Shown here piece after piece: positions 14,568 to 22,009 of a stretch of 28,479 nucleotides of DNA; within the stretch, counting starts at the first letter, position 1, and each line of letters begins with the position of its first letter. The translations under genes and the position numbers were made by a program. The stretch lies in NCBI RefSeq assembly GCF_938030725.1, contig NZ_CALHIQ010000146.1:1-28479 (forward strand). The letters run 5' to 3'. The notes below the pieces were generated by a model, which searched no databases, was not told the DNA's origin, and worked only from the letters and a program-made list of their open reading frames with translations. This DNA comes from an uncultured Fretibacterium sp. (lineage in GTDB: Bacteria; Synergistota; Synergistia; Synergistales; Aminobacteriaceae).

Positions 14568-15503
14568 TTGCTTTCTGGAAACAAGAAAGGCGTGTACGCG
14601 GGCCTGGCCCTTCACGAGGACTCCCTTCGCTACATTGAGTTGGAGCGTGATGGGCAGGGCTTCAAGGTTCGCCGGCAGGAGGTCTTTCCTCTGCCTGCGG
14701 GATGCATCTCGCGGGAGTCGATACAGCAGTTCAACCTGCTGGAGAAGGCGTTTGACGACTTCAAGGGGCAGGTGGGAAAGTTTTCCTGTCCGGTGGCGCT
14801 GGGGATTCCGGGACGGGATGTGATCCTGAGGCTGATCGACTATCCCAAGATGCCGGTGGCGGACATTCGGGACGCCCTGTCCCTTGAGTTCGAGGGCTAC
14901 TTCCCCTATGCGTGGAACGAGGCCGCGGCGGACATCGTGGAGGTGGACGTGCCCGTGGGCGTGGAGCAGAAGACGACGGTCCTGGTGGCTACGGCACGCC
15001 GGACCTACGTGAGTGACCTCCTGAGGCTGACGGAGCGCGCGGATATTCCCGTAGGGGCGGTGGAGCCGATGAACGTGGCCTTCTTCAGGGCATCGGTGGG
15101 GCGGACCGCCCGAAACGACGCCTACTTCGTCCTGGGCATCGAGCCCGAGGTGACCAACATCATCTTGGGCTATCGGGATAACGGCATCCTCTACCGATCC
15201 ACCCTGGCGGACCTCCGCAACCCCATGAGCCGCAGCGCGGACGAGGCGCTGATGCCCATTGCGCAGGACGTCCAGAATACGATCCTTTTTGCCCGCAATC
15301 AGTATCGGGACCTCGCGATCCGCCACCTGATCCTGGGGGGCAGCCTGGGAGAGAATCCGAGGCTCAAGGCGCTTTTGGAGAGTGGGGCGTCGCTAAACGT
15401 CGTCGTTTCCGACGTTTGGTCTGCCTGGCAGATTCGTTCAGACCTTGGCAGCGTCCCCGGTTTTGACGTGGCCATTGGCCTGGCTTTGAGGGATGCGATA
15501 TGA
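14568..15503 (+). CDS. pilM: PilM-like actin-fold pilus assembly protein
   Basis: 311 residues from TTG at 14568, chosen because AAGGAGG ends 7 bases before it; a TTG at 14547 would place the ribosome site inside the gene. Seen: GVYAGLALHEDSLRYIELER at the start (the PilM phosphate-1-like strand pair), VALGIPGRDVILRLIDYPKM, DALSLEFEGYFPYAWNEAA, and GGSLGENPRLKALLE near the end. These are PilM family features of the FtsA/actin fold. PilM binds the short cytoplasmic tail of PilN and couples the inner-membrane alignment complex to the assembly motor. Here PilN indeed begins with a PilM-binding type tail (QFDLCPPEYL). The gene overlaps pilN by ATGA. Confidence 0.88.
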   Translation: MLSGNKKGVYAGLALHEDSLRYIELERDGQGFKVRRQEVFPLPAGCISRESIQQFNLLEKAFDDFKGQVGKFSCPVALGIPGRDVILRLIDYPKMPVADIRDALSLEFEGYFPYAWNEAAADIVEVDVPVGVEQKTTVLVATARRTYVSDLLRLTERADIPVGAVEPMNVAFFRASVGRTARNDAYFVLGIEPEVTNIILGYRDNGILYRSTLADLRNPMSRSADEALMPIAQDVQNTILFARNQYRDLAIRHLILGGSLGENPRLKALLESGASLNVVVSDVWSAWQIRSDLGSVPGFDVAIGLALRDAI

Positions 15504-16141
15504 GAGTACAATTTGACCTCTGTCCTCCGGAGTACCTGGCGAGGAGGAGAAAGCGCCATTCGTTCAACGCCACGCGTATCCTGGCCATCCTTCTGCTCCT
15601 GGCCTTCCTGGCGACGGGCATCGGCTACATCGTGATGGCCTTCTTGGAAACTCGGGCTTTGGCCTCGGATATCGAGATGGGGGAAGAGGCGGTCGCCAAG
15701 CTTGAGGCCGACCAGAACGAGCTGACGGCGGAGATCGCTCGCCTGAAGAACAGGGAGCAGCAGTACGCAAAGACCCTGGAGATCATGCGGAATGAACCCC
15801 CCACGATCGAGGCATTGAGCGCCATTGAAACCAACATGGACCAGGGGATGGGAATGATATCCATTCATTTCGTTCCTGGGAAGGTCGAGGGGGCGGATAC
15901 AGTTGCCTATACGGCGGACGTAGACGCCACGGCGCTCGTGGAGGACCAGATCACCGCCCTGACGACGGGGCTCAGTGGGAGCGGGGTCTTTAGCGGCGTG
16001 ACGATGCCAAGTTCCGAGAAAGACGAAAAGACGGGACGAGTGAACTTTAAACTCCACCTGGACCTATGGCCCTTCGGGCAGATCAACATGAAAGCGATGA
16101 ATTCCGACGACTCCGCAGGAAAGGAGCCCAACCCACAATGA
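15500..16141 (+). CDS. pilN: PilN-like inner-membrane pilus assembly protein
   Basis: 213 residues. A short cytoplasmic tail (MRVQFDLCPPEYLARRRKR) resembles the INLLP-type PilM-binding motif. One membrane segment follows (residues ~26-48, ILAILLLLAFLATGIGYIV), then a periplasmic coiled coil (~55-95) and a ferredoxin-like domain. It forms heterodimers with PilO and, with PilM and PilP, links the cytoplasmic motor to the outer-membrane secretin. The start overlaps the pilM stop and the end overlaps pilO, both as ATGA. Confidence 0.85.
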   Translation: MRVQFDLCPPEYLARRRKRHSFNATRILAILLLLAFLATGIGYIVMAFLETRALASDIEMGEEAVAKLEADQNELTAEIARLKNREQQYAKTLEIMRNEPPTIEALSAIETNMDQGMGMISIHFVPGKVEGADTVAYTADVDATALVEDQITALTTGLSGSGVFSGVTMPSSEKDEKTGRVNFKLHLDLWPFGQINMKAMNSDDSAGKEPNPQ

Positions 16142-16686
16142 AGGACAACAAGGTCGTAGTTCTTACGCTCCTCTTCTTCCTGCTGTGCGCCTCTTTGATC
16201 GGAGGCGTCTGGTTCCTGGACAAGCGCGTGCGGGAGCTCCAGGCTCAGTACGACGAGCTGGAGCAGCGCCGCGTGGACCTGACGAGCGCGACGGAGGCCC
16301 TCATGGAGCAGAAGAAGGTCTTCACGGAGGCCTTCAATGAGCTTGACAACTATCATGTCAATGTGGCCTCGGACGACATGGACTTCTACGCCAACGTCCA
16401 GCAGGCGGTGCAGGACAAGGGCGTGGAGATACTGTCCACGCGTCAGCAGGGCGTCAACAAAGAGGGCGTAGGGACCATCGCGATGACGCTACGGGGGGAC
16501 TACTACGACATGGTGCAGGTGCTGGCTGCGTGGCGCGGCCTTCCCATGACGGTGCGCGTGGTCAACTTGACCGTGCGGCAGAACGAAAACCGGAACAGCA
16601 GCGATAGCAAGAATGCACCGCTGGGACGCGTCGAGGCCGACGTGACCGTGGAGGCTATCGTCGCCGCCAACAACAGCAGGAGGTAG
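16138..16686 (+). CDS. pilO: PilO-like inner-membrane pilus assembly protein
   Basis: 182 residues from ATG at 16138 (overlap ATGA with pilN). An earlier in-frame start at 16066 exists but would add 24 non-family residues inside pilN. Seen: one membrane segment (about residues 6-26, VVVLTLLFFLLCASLIGGVW), a coiled coil (~27-75), then a small alpha/beta domain (MTLRGDYYDMVQVLAAWRGL), the usual PilO layout. It pairs with PilN in the alignment complex. The family is weakly conserved; order and topology carry much of the call. Confidence 0.82.
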   Translation: MKDNKVVVLTLLFFLLCASLIGGVWFLDKRVRELQAQYDELEQRRVDLTSATEALMEQKKVFTEAFNELDNYHVNVASDDMDFYANVQQAVQDKGVEILSTRQQGVNKEGVGTIAMTLRGDYYDMVQVLAAWRGLPMTVRVVNLTVRQNENRNSSDSKNAPLGRVEADVTVEAIVAANNSRR

Positions 16687-16690
16687 GGCC

Positions 16691-17311
16691 ATGCAGTCAA
16701 CTTGGCGCGAAGCGATGGCTTATGCCTGGGGCAACTTCACCGGAGTGATGAGCGAGGGCTCCGCCCGTGTGTTGCGGCTCCTGCTCTTTCTCGTCTTCAT
16801 CGGAGGAACCGCCTGGGCGGTGTACAGCTATCTTGAGTTGCAGCAATTGCGGCAGGAGAAGACGTTCACGGCGTCGGTGACCCCCACCAGCGTGAATGAG
16901 GACAGGAAGCGGCTGGAAGATATGATCGCCGAGGTGCGCGACGCGTCGGCCCGCCGTTCGGGCAGCGCGATGACGGCGCAGACCATGAAGGACATGGGAA
17001 AGTACGTCTTTGACGACCCGTCGCTGCGGATGGCTGCGCTCCCGCCCGAACTTGCTCTTCCTGGAGGCGGTGCCGTGGCTCCTCAGGTGGAGGAGGTCGT
17101 CGAGCCGCCGCCCGAGATCACCCTGCGAGCCATCATGCTGATGGGCAAGACGAGGACGGCACTCATCGACATCGCGGGCGTGGGCACGGGGCTTCTCGTG
17201 AAGCAGGGCGACACCTTCCTGAATCGGGAGGGGCGCATCGTGCGCATCATGAACGACAAGGTCGTCGTCCGTTGGAAGAAGAAAACCTGGAATATCACCC
17301 CAGGATTTTAA
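16691..17311 (+). CDS. PilP/GspC-like pilus assembly protein
   Basis: 206 residues. N-terminal 24 residues are cytoplasmic, a membrane segment follows at ~27-47 (VLRLLLFLVFIGGTAWAVYS), then a linker rich in Ala/Pro, and a C-terminal beta domain from ~140 (ITLRAIMLMGKTRTALIDIAG ... LLVKQGDTFLNREGRIVRI in pieces). That domain resembles the homology region (HR) of PilP and GspC, which binds the N0 domain of the secretin. Classical PilP is a lipoprotein; no lipobox Cys is seen here, and the anchor is instead a membrane helix as in GspC. Position between pilO and the secretin gene fits a PilP role. Confidence 0.75.
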   Translation: MQSTWREAMAYAWGNFTGVMSEGSARVLRLLLFLVFIGGTAWAVYSYLELQQLRQEKTFTASVTPTSVNEDRKRLEDMIAEVRDASARRSGSAMTAQTMKDMGKYVFDDPSLRMAALPPELALPGGGAVAPQVEEVVEPPPEITLRAIMLMGKTRTALIDIAGVGTGLLVKQGDTFLNREGRIVRIMNDKVVVRWKKKTWNITPGF

Positions 17312-17335
17312 GAGCTCAGGAGATGGGAGATACAG

Positions 17336-19150
17336 ATGAAACGACTTACTTTTAAGGCGGTTGTTTGGGCACTGGTTCTTTCGCTGACCCTTGGGATCCC
17401 ATCCCTGGTTTGGGGGAGAGACCATGAGAGAGAGAGGCGCGAGGCCCTTCGCGGCTCCGACTCGGAGAGGGCGTCCTTGGAGAGTCGAGAGAAAAAATGG
17501 GACGGCCCGATGCTCCTGAACTTCGAGCTCTACCAGCTAGGGGCGTCGGAGGTGGTGTTGGGCCTCTCGGGGAAGGACCTTCCCGAGCCCGAGGTGAACT
17601 GTGAGAGCACCCGCGTGAGCTTCTTCATCCGGGATACCCACGTGGACAGAACGGAGATGAGCAACCACGCGCTCGTCACCCCGATGATCTCGGATATGCA
17701 GATCAATCAGATCTCGGATGACGTCGAGATCGTCATGGAGACGAAGGTGCCGCTTTCCGTCCGCTCCAAGCGGGGTTCTGCACCGTCGAACGAGTTCTCC
17801 TACCGCATGATCGCCGGCGTGGAGGAGGAACGCATCCGTCGTGAGCCCTTGGAGACGCGGCCGAAACTGGAGGCGCCGAAGCCCGTTGGGCCCTTCGCCG
17901 ATAAGACGAAGATCACCCTGGACCTCAGGGACACCGAGCTGCGCGACGTGTTTCGGATGCTGGGAGCGCACCTGAAGAAGAACGTCATCATCGACCCGTC
18001 GCTTCCCCCCGCCCTCGTGACGATGACCCTGAAGAACGTCCCCCTCAGCGAGGCGTTCGACTACCTGATGCGGACCTACGACATCTCCTACCACATGGTG
18101 GGGAAGGACACGATCGTCGTGGGGACCCAGGACGGCCTGTCCCGGCTCTCCGGCAACGAGGAAACCCGCACCTTCAACATCGCCTACGGGGACCCGGCGG
18201 TGCTCCAGGGACTGCTGGTGAACCTGACGAAGCTGCCGGCGGATCGCGTGCTCGTCGACCCCCGCCTGAGGGCGTTGTACGTCACCTCGACCCCGCAGAA
18301 GCTGATGGAGGTGAACAACATCCTCCAGAAAATGGATAAGCCGGGGAAGCAGGTCATGATCTACGCCAAGATCTTCGAGTTCAGCGACAGCGTGACGGAC
18401 GATGTGGAGATGGCGCTGAACGCGGTGTACAACCACTGGTGGCTCAGCTACTCGGGGCGGGGCGGAATGCGCGGTGGCTACGCGGACGACAATCGCCTGG
18501 GCCGCAACCTCAACTTGAGGGATGAAAACAGTGCGATCCTGCCCCTTCAGACGGACCTACGGACCCCGATGCACGGCATCTGGCGCGAGTTCGACGCAGC
18601 CTTCCGTGCCCTGGAGGAAAAAGGCAAGGGAAAGACGCTGGCCAATCCCTCCGTCATCGCCATCGACGGCATGGAGGCGAGGGTCGAATTGACGGAGGAC
18701 TACCCCTACATCTCCGAGCGCGACGACGCTGGCAACCCGACGTGGTCGACGCAGACGGTTGGTCCGCAGATGACGATGACTCCCAAGGTAGGGCGTGATG
18801 GGGTGATCAACCTCACGTTGGACCTTGAAACGGGGCAGGTCTTGCAGATGATCACGGGCAGTACGGGGGAGCAGATGCCCAGGACCTCCAAGCGCCACGT
18901 GACGACCAACGTCCGCGTGCGCGATGGCGAGCCCTTCGTCATTGGTGGGCTCTTCAGTGATAACAAGACCCAAACTCGCGTTCGCATCCCCGTTCTGGGG
19001 CAGCTGCCACTCTTGGGCGAGCTCTTTACCTACCGATACGATGAGCATCGCAAGACCCAGGTGGTCATGCTGGTGGTGCCCCACATCCTGGACACGCCGG
19101 ACGCAGCCATCGAGCAGGAGCCCCTGTTGCCGCGCAAGGCGGCGCGGTGA
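17336..19150 (+). CDS. pilQ: PilQ/GspD-type outer-membrane secretin
   Basis: 604 residues. Signal peptide at residues 1-27 (MKRLTFKAVVWALVLSLTLG ...). Then an N-terminal beta domain (~58-165), an STN/N0-like domain (~192-263: ITLDLRDTELRDVFRMLGAH), a secretin N1 domain (~278-335) and the C-terminal secretin pore domain (~415-586). The family signature VxIPxLGxLPxLGxLF is seen as RIPVLGQLPLLGELF (550-564). Secretins form the multimeric outer-membrane gate through which the pilus or substrate passes, so the cell must have an outer membrane. The ATG at 17336 has GGGAG 6 bases upstream. It is the last gene of the pil operon; a strong terminator follows. Confidence 0.92.
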   Translation: MKRLTFKAVVWALVLSLTLGIPSLVWGRDHERERREALRGSDSERASLESREKKWDGPMLLNFELYQLGASEVVLGLSGKDLPEPEVNCESTRVSFFIRDTHVDRTEMSNHALVTPMISDMQINQISDDVEIVMETKVPLSVRSKRGSAPSNEFSYRMIAGVEEERIRREPLETRPKLEAPKPVGPFADKTKITLDLRDTELRDVFRMLGAHLKKNVIIDPSLPPALVTMTLKNVPLSEAFDYLMRTYDISYHMVGKDTIVVGTQDGLSRLSGNEETRTFNIAYGDPAVLQGLLVNLTKLPADRVLVDPRLRALYVTSTPQKLMEVNNILQKMDKPGKQVMIYAKIFEFSDSVTDDVEMALNAVYNHWWLSYSGRGGMRGGYADDNRLGRNLNLRDENSAILPLQTDLRTPMHGIWREFDAAFRALEEKGKGKTLANPSVIAIDGMEARVELTEDYPYISERDDAGNPTWSTQTVGPQMTMTPKVGRDGVINLTLDLETGQVLQMITGSTGEQMPRTSKRHVTTNVRVRDGEPFVIGGLFSDNKTQTRVRIPVLGQLPLLGELFTYRYDEHRKTQVVMLVVPHILDTPDAAIEQEPLLPRKAAR

Positions 19151-19187
19151 GCGTACCGTAGAGAATCGAATCTGACGTTGTGTTTTC

Positions 19188-19225
19188 GGAAGGGGCGGCC
19201 CTGCGTCGCCCCTTCCTGTTTTTTT
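19188..19225 (+). terminator. rho-independent terminator of the pilM-pilQ operon
   Basis: A perfect 10-bp stem, GGAAGGGGCG (19188-19197) with CGCCCCTTCC (19207-19216), nine-base loop, then TGTTTTTTT. It begins 37 bases after the pilQ stop. Confidence 0.93.
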
Positions 19226-19245
19226 GACGGCCGATACGCTATAAT
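19217..19245 (+). promoter_or_regulatory. probable efp promoter
   Basis: Perfect -10 TATAAT at 19240-19245. The -35 position with a 17-base spacer is TGTTTT (19217-19222), inside the terminator T-run, so it is poor; the TTGACG at 19224-19229 is only 10 bases away, too close to serve as its -35. Predicted leader about 60 bases. Confidence 0.55.
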
Positions 19246-19311
19246 TAGGGCCGGACTTTCGTTTTCGCCGTGTTCATGCGGATAAAACGGGTAAAAACTG
19301 GAGGAATCGGT

Positions 19312-19884
19312 ATGGCTCAGGTAGTGGACACCACGGATTTTTACGTAGGCCTGAAGTTCAGATGGCAGGACGGCATCTGGGAGATCGTGGACTACGACCA
19401 TCACAAGATGGGGCGCGGCGGCGCCGTGGTGCGGACCAAGCTGCGCAACGTGGAGACGGGCTCCATCGTCGAGAACTCGTTCAAGCCTGGCGAGAAGTTC
19501 GAGCGCATCATCTACGAGGAGAAGCCGGCGCAGTACAGCTACCGCGACGGAGAGGACTACGTCTTCATGGACCTGGCGACCTACGACCAGATGACGCTTT
19601 CCCCGAAGGTCCTGGGGGAAGCTGCGAAGTACCTGGTGGACGACCTTGAGATCCAGCTCGAGTTCTTCGAGGGGAAGGTCATGGGCATTGAGCTTCCCAA
19701 GAGCGTGACCCTCAAGGTGACGGACACCCCGCCCAGCTTCAAGGGGGACACCGTCACCGGCGGCGGCAAGCCCGCCACGCTGGAGACGGGGCTGGTGGTC
19801 ACCGTCCCCGTCTTCATCGAGCCCGGCGAGGAGATCGTGGTGGACACGCGCACGGGGCTTTATCTGGAGCGCGCGAAGAAGTAA
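19312..19884 (+). CDS. efp: translation elongation factor P
   Basis: 190 residues from ATG at 19312, with GGAGG 7 bases upstream; an earlier in-frame ATG at 19270 lacks a ribosome site and would add 14 non-family residues. Three beta domains as usual: KOW-like (1-~63), OB (~66-128) and C-terminal OB. Conserved KLRNVETG and ERIIYEEKPAQYSYRDGEDYVFMD are seen. EF-P enters the ribosome E site and relieves stalling at proline runs. The loop that carries the modified residue reads HHKMGRGGAVVR, with Arg35 where E. coli has Lys34. First gene after the pil terminator. Confidence 0.96.
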   Translation: MAQVVDTTDFYVGLKFRWQDGIWEIVDYDHHKMGRGGAVVRTKLRNVETGSIVENSFKPGEKFERIIYEEKPAQYSYRDGEDYVFMDLATYDQMTLSPKVLGEAAKYLVDDLEIQLEFFEGKVMGIELPKSVTLKVTDTPPSFKGDTVTGGGKPATLETGLVVTVPVFIEPGEEIVVDTRTGLYLERAKK

Positions 19885-19941
19885 CGAGCCTGAGGGGCCC
19901 CTTCGACCGGGGACTGCGAGAGCTTAAGGAGGCGGAAACTT

Positions 19942-20394
19942 GTGAACGCGAGGGAACGGATCGCCTATTTGCGCGGTCTTCTGGATGGAATGCCCGCTGA
20001 GGAACCGCACCGGAGGACCTTTTTGGCCATCGCGGACGCCCTCTCATCGCTGGCCCTCGAGGTGGAGGCGGAGGGCAGGGCGACTGCGCTGCCCCGCGAT
20101 GAAGGGGAGCCGACCGATACGCTGGAGCTGCTGCGGGCCCTGATCGAGAAACTGCACGGTTCGGTGCTTGAGCTGAAGGACGCGATCCTCTCCGATACGC
20201 TTGAGGACTGGGACGAGGAAGATGGCGAGGACGAGGAGGACGGCGACGGCCGGGCGCTCCCGGACTTTGCCTCCATCACCTGCCCCTTCTGCAGCTGTTC
20301 CTTCTATCGCAGCGGCGGGGAGGGCGCGGACGATGAGGTCCTCTGCCCCGAGTGTGGCAGGGCGATCCGGGGGCGTGCTGACATTGACGCTTAG
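19942..20394 (+). CDS. acidic zinc-ribbon protein (CD1247-like), function unknown
   Basis: 150 residues from GTG at 19942, AAGGAGG 9 bases upstream. N-terminus MNARERIAYLRGLLDGM is a short helical motif like that of the small clostridial proteins with a 'CD1247 N-terminal domain'. A very acidic linker follows (residues ~90-105: WDEEDGEDEEDGDG). The C-terminus is a zinc ribbon: CPFC (115-118) and CPEC (135-138). In Clostridia similar proteins often lie between efp and an Asp23 gene, as here. No enzyme motif is seen; a scaffold or regulatory role is possible. Confidence 0.7.
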   Translation: MNARERIAYLRGLLDGMPAEEPHRRTFLAIADALSSLALEVEAEGRATALPRDEGEPTDTLELLRALIEKLHGSVLELKDAILSDTLEDWDEEDGEDEEDGDGRALPDFASITCPFCSCSFYRSGGEGADDEVLCPECGRAIRGRADIDA

Positions 20395-20406
20395 GAGGCT
20401 TTGATT

Positions 20407-20931
20407 TTGGACTCGACGCAGGAGAAGAAGGACGCCGGCCTCCCCTTTGGCGATGAAACGCACTATGACGGCGTGATTCACATTTCCGAGGACGTCATCG
20501 TCGAGCTGACGAAGAAGACGATCCTGGGCATCCCCAACATTCAGGCGGCCAACACGCGGCTCTCCGCGAAGTTCGGCATCGGCCGCAAGGGCGGTGACGG
20601 CATCCGCGTTTCCGTTGAAGACGGGCCGTCGCCGACGATCACCGTCGACGCCTACGTCCTGGTGAAGTACGGCCAGCGCATCCCGGACCTGGCCTGGGAC
20701 GTCCAGGAAAAGGTCAAGGCCAACCTGGAGCGGTACACGGGCTACACGGTGAAGGCCGTGAACGTCAACGTTCAAGGGATATACCTCAAGAACCCTCTCC
20801 CGCTGGATGAGCCCGAAGGCTCGGCCGCTCCTTCGGAGTCGGCGTCGGATGCGGAGCCCGTCGAGGCCTCGGGAGAGGGCGAGGCGCCGACGACCGACGA
20901 GGGCGCCAGGCGAGCGGAGGAGCCCTCCTGA
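20407..20931 (+). CDS. Asp23/Gls24 family envelope stress protein
   Basis: 174 residues from TTG at 20407; AGGAGG ends 8 bases before it, while the in-frame TTG at 20401 is only 2 bases from that site. The domain (~residues 18-128) shows GVIHISEDVIVELTKKTILGIPNI, KGGDGIRVSVEDG, TVDAYVLVKYGQRIPDLAWDVQEKVK and YTVKAVNVNVQGI, the classical DUF322/Asp23 pattern. The last ~45 residues are a low-complexity Ser/Ala/Glu/Pro tail. Family members associate with the membrane via partner proteins and are linked to cell-envelope homeostasis and alkaline stress in Gram-positives. The following gene encodes a small membrane protein that might be such a partner. Confidence 0.9.
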   Translation: MDSTQEKKDAGLPFGDETHYDGVIHISEDVIVELTKKTILGIPNIQAANTRLSAKFGIGRKGGDGIRVSVEDGPSPTITVDAYVLVKYGQRIPDLAWDVQEKVKANLERYTGYTVKAVNVNVQGIYLKNPLPLDEPEGSAAPSESASDAEPVEASGEGEAPTTDEGARRAEEPS

Positions 20932-20991
20932 GTCGAGGTCTGCCCGCCAGGACCGCTGCTTCCGGGCAAGCCGTTTTGCGGAGGTGACGAC

Positions 20992-21486
20992 GTGTACTTT
21001 TTGTGGAAACGAACGCCCCATGGAACGATCCGGATGTCCTACGACGGGCTTTTCGACTTCGTCCAGGGCTTTTTACCTGCGAGGTTCAGGCTGTACGGCC
21101 TGGCCCTCGCGGCGGGAGACGACGCGTTGTTGACGCTCCTGATGTCCTCCAGCGACGCCTCCCGCGAGCTTGGACTTACGAGGAGCCTTTCCGCCCTCAT
21201 GGAGCCCCTGGGGATGTTCACCTCCGTGGTCTGGTCCAGTCGGGGCGCTCCGGGGTCTGACTGGATAGAGACGCGATTTACGCTCCTCAGGAGCCCTTGG
21301 GCCTGGATGGCCCTTGCATCCTCCATCGCGCTGATTGTCGTTGCCGGCTGGGTGGGTTTTTTTTGGACCGCCTTCTGGGGGACCGCCGCCTGGTTCGTCG
21401 TGAGAGGCCTCACCTTCCTCCTCACAAGACGAAAGAGCTTCCTCCTGCCCCAGCCGAGGATACAGGACGGAGACGGACGTGTCTGA
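20992..21486 (+). CDS. small membrane protein of unknown function
   Basis: 164 residues from GTG at 20992, preceded by GGAGGTGA at a good distance. The N-terminal ~100 residues are soluble (MYFLWKRTPHGTIRMSYDGL...). Two close membrane segments lie at ~103-123 and ~124-144 (MALASSIALIVVAGW, FFWTAFWGTAAWFVV), then a basic end (LLTRRKSF). No family recognised. It lies between the Asp23 gene and nusB and overlaps nusB by 8 bases. By analogy with AmaP, the membrane anchor of Asp23 in staphylococci, it may anchor the Asp23 protein, but there is no sequence similarity that I can see and this is only inference. Confidence 0.7.
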   Translation: MYFLWKRTPHGTIRMSYDGLFDFVQGFLPARFRLYGLALAAGDDALLTLLMSSSDASRELGLTRSLSALMEPLGMFTSVVWSSRGAPGSDWIETRFTLLRSPWAWMALASSIALIVVAGWVGFFWTAFWGTAAWFVVRGLTFLLTRRKSFLLPQPRIQDGDGRV

Positions 21487-22009
21487 GCCGGATCGTAAGA
21501 GCCAACGTCATCCCCGCAGTCATCAGGAGCGCGGCTACGCGGACCGCCGGCGGGCCCGCGAGTTGGCGGTTCAATTCCTGTACTCCATGGAGTGTGCGCC
21601 GGGGCAGGACCTGGAGGAGGCCCTGGAGCTCTTCCTGGGGGCGGAGAGCTGCGCTGAAGCGGAACCTCCTGCGGTGAAGGAGTACTGCCGCACCCTGGCG
21701 CGAGGAGCCTGGAACCGGCGCGCGGAGGTGGACGAGGTCCTCTTGAGCGTCGTGACGAACTGGAGGCCGGAGCGCATGGTGGCCGTGGACCGTGCGGTGC
21801 TGCGCCTCGCGGTCTTTGAGGGCTTCCTGGAGTGCGCGCTCCCCTTCAAGTCGGCGATCTCCGAGGCCGTGAACCTCGCCCGGTCCTTTGGGACGGAGGA
21901 TTCCGCACGGTTCGTCAATGGAGTCCTGGCCCGAGTGGTGCGCCGCTTGATCCCGGAGGAGCGAAAGGAGGGCGGAGCGGATGCAGAGGGAGAGGACCCG
22001 CAGGTCTGA
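21479..22009 (+). CDS. nusB: transcription antitermination factor NusB
   Basis: 176 residues from GTG at 21479 (GGAG 6 bases upstream). After a basic, probably disordered start (~22 residues) the family begins: RRARELAVQFLYSMEC. Later VVTNWRPERMVAVDRAVLRLAVFE and AISEAVNLARSFGTEDSARFVNGVLARV are hallmark NusB sequences. With NusE (S10) NusB binds the boxA RNA and prevents premature termination in rRNA operons. It is a little longer than usual (about 140) because of both tails. It overlaps the membrane protein gene by 8 bases and xseA by 29 bases. Confidence 0.96.
   Translation: MSEPDRKSQRHPRSHQERGYADRRRARELAVQFLYSMECAPGQDLEEALELFLGAESCAEAEPPAVKEYCRTLARGAWNRRAEVDEVLLSVVTNWRPERMVAVDRAVLRLAVFEGFLECALPFKSAISEAVNLARSFGTEDSARFVNGVLARVVRRLIPEERKEGGADAEGEDPQV

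Noticed and set aside
19885..19941. Terminator between efp and the zinc-ribbon gene
   Set aside because: AGGGGCCCCT is a short palindrome but no T-run follows, and the genes probably form one transcript.
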